Assembly: GCA_020722825.1 (NCBI GenBank)
Contig: DYKC01000078.1
Span: forward strand, 1-5,041
Length of the DNA: 5,041 nt
Origin: Vermiphilus sp.
Lineage (GTDB): Bacteria; Ratteibacteria; UBA8468; B48-G9; JAFGKM01
Reading direction: 5' to 3'
Shown: positions 4,646 through 5,041 of the stretch, piece by piece
How the letters are laid out: each line of letters begins with the position of its first letter
Numbering within the stretch: the stretch's first letter is position 1
Program-made: the position numbers and the translations under genes
Notes under the pieces: generated by a model
The model's input: only the letters and a program-made list of their open reading frames with translations
The model's database searches: none
Told to the model about the DNA's origin: nothing

Positions 4646-5041
4646 CTACTTTTGCTCATCCTCTTTTTCCAGTTCTGCAATACGTTTTTTCATTGCCGCT
4701 ATTTCCTGTTCCAGGTCCTTTGTCGCTGCTTGAAGCATCTGTTTTTCCTGTTCAGGAGTTACCCGCCAGACACCATAAGGGTCGTATGCGGGATTAGAAG
4801 CAAAAGGATAAGAGACAGACCCTGTGGGATATGGCACTCCTGCGTAGTAAGGGTTTATATAGAATCTCCATCTTCCGAGTCCTCTGCCAAAACCCCTACC
4901 GAAACCTCTGCCAAAACCCCTACCGAAATAACCGCGTCCACCGACATAAGGGTTCATATAGCCTGGGACTCCATAACCTGCACAGTATCCCGCCGCTCTG
5001 CCTGTCATCGGACCCAGTCCTGCCGGTCCTGTTCCGTCTCC
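4646..5041 (-). CDS. DUF5320-type Gly/Arg/Tyr-rich protein with C-terminal coiled coil, 5' end cut by window edge
   Basis: The frame stays open to the window edge. Eleven codons before the first internal ATG (5008) read GDGTGPAGLGP, the conserved N-terminus of DUF5320-like proteins, which normally begin MPRGDGTGP. The true start is therefore probably about three codons beyond the window, and ATG 5008 is not the start. Of the 131 visible residues, 1-31 hold the family motif (GPMTGRAAGYCAGYG), about 39-55 are four FGRG repeats followed by LGR, 56-91 are rich in Tyr and Pro, and 95-131 form a charged heptad-like helix (QEKQML...MKKRIAELEKE) likely to be a coiled coil. The only cysteine is Cys20. 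There is no signal peptide or membrane segment in the visible part, so it is probably cytoplasmic. The function of the family is unknown. It often sits beside NifX-like and ferredoxin-MinD genes in anaerobes, as here, which suggests an accessory or scaffold role (inference). It ends in TAG and is followed by the widest gap in the operon. Confidence 0.85.
   Translation of the reverse strand, partial: GDGTGPAGLGPMTGRAAGYCAGYGVPGYMNPYVGGRGYFGRGFGRGFGRGFGRGLGRWRFYINPYYAGVPYPTGSVSYPFASNPAYDPYGVWRVTPEQEKQMLQAATKDLEQEIAAMKKRIAELEKEDEQK
4881..4928 (-). repeat. Two perfect tandem copies of a 24-nt unit inside the DUF5320 gene
   Basis: Bases 4881-4904 and 4905-4928 are identical. Each copy encodes two FGRG tetrapeptides, giving four in a row. 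Nucleotide-level identity, including synonymous positions such as AGG versus AGA for Arg, points to recent duplication or slippage rather than selection on the protein alone. Confidence 0.93.

Noticed and set aside
4646..5008. ATG 5008 as the start of the DUF5320 protein
   Set aside because: Eleven in-frame codons upstream already encode the conserved family N-terminus, so the real start is outside the window.

Overview
The window carries one gene strand only. Every credible gene reads on the minus strand, so transcription runs from base 5041 down to about base 106. The genes are packed with gaps of 1 to 12 nt, one 17-nt overlap and a single wider 70-nt gap. This looks like one long polycistronic operon whose promoter lies outside the window, beyond base 5041. 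Base composition is moderately AT-leaning with frequent A/T homopolymers. The gene content (two ATPases each carrying two 4Fe-4S clusters, NifX-like cofactor-binding proteins, a glycine-rich DUF5320 protein) is typical of strictly anaerobic bacteria and archaea such as sulfate reducers, Thermotogae, clostridia, methanogens and uncultured anaerobic lineages. The Shine-Dalgarno sites suit a bacterium, but I cannot name the organism from the sequence.

Layout in transcription order: (1) a 5'-truncated DUF5320-type Gly/Arg/Tyr-rich protein with a C-terminal coiled coil (4646-5041); (2) an intergenic gap with a perfect 12-bp hairpin (4610-4637); (3) and (4) two NifX/NifB-type, PF02579-like small proteins related to the Mo/Cu 'orange protein' ORP (4192-4575 and 3793-4179); (5) a 75-residue protein joining a DUF5320-like N-terminus to a four-cysteine zinc-ribbon-like tail (3564-3791); (6) and (7) two paralogous MinD/Mrp-type P-loop ATPases, each with an inserted 2x[4Fe-4S] ferredoxin module (2690-3559 and 1815-2687); (8) a short Mrp/NBP35-type Fe-S carrier ATPase (971-1804); (9) a DUF89/ARMT1-type metal-dependent phosphatase (106-987) overlapping the Mrp gene. 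The last 105 bases hold no convincing gene, only a small inverted repeat.

The set closely resembles the anaerobe-specific orange protein (ORP) gene set known from Desulfovibrio: paired ferredoxin-MinD ATPases, an Mrp-family ATPase and NifX-like cofactor-binding proteins. No nitrogenase structural genes are present, so the NifX-like proteins should not be read as evidence of nitrogen fixation. A reasonable inference is a system that assembles, carries or delivers an Fe-S or heterometal cluster, with ATPases 6-8 as assembly or transfer engines, proteins 3 and 4 as cluster carriers, and proteins 1 and 5 as accessory or scaffold partners. The less usual parts are the zinc-ribbon/DUF5320 hybrid, the terminal DUF89 phosphatase locked to the Mrp gene, and a T9 tract inside a perfect hairpin in the middle of one ferredoxin module.
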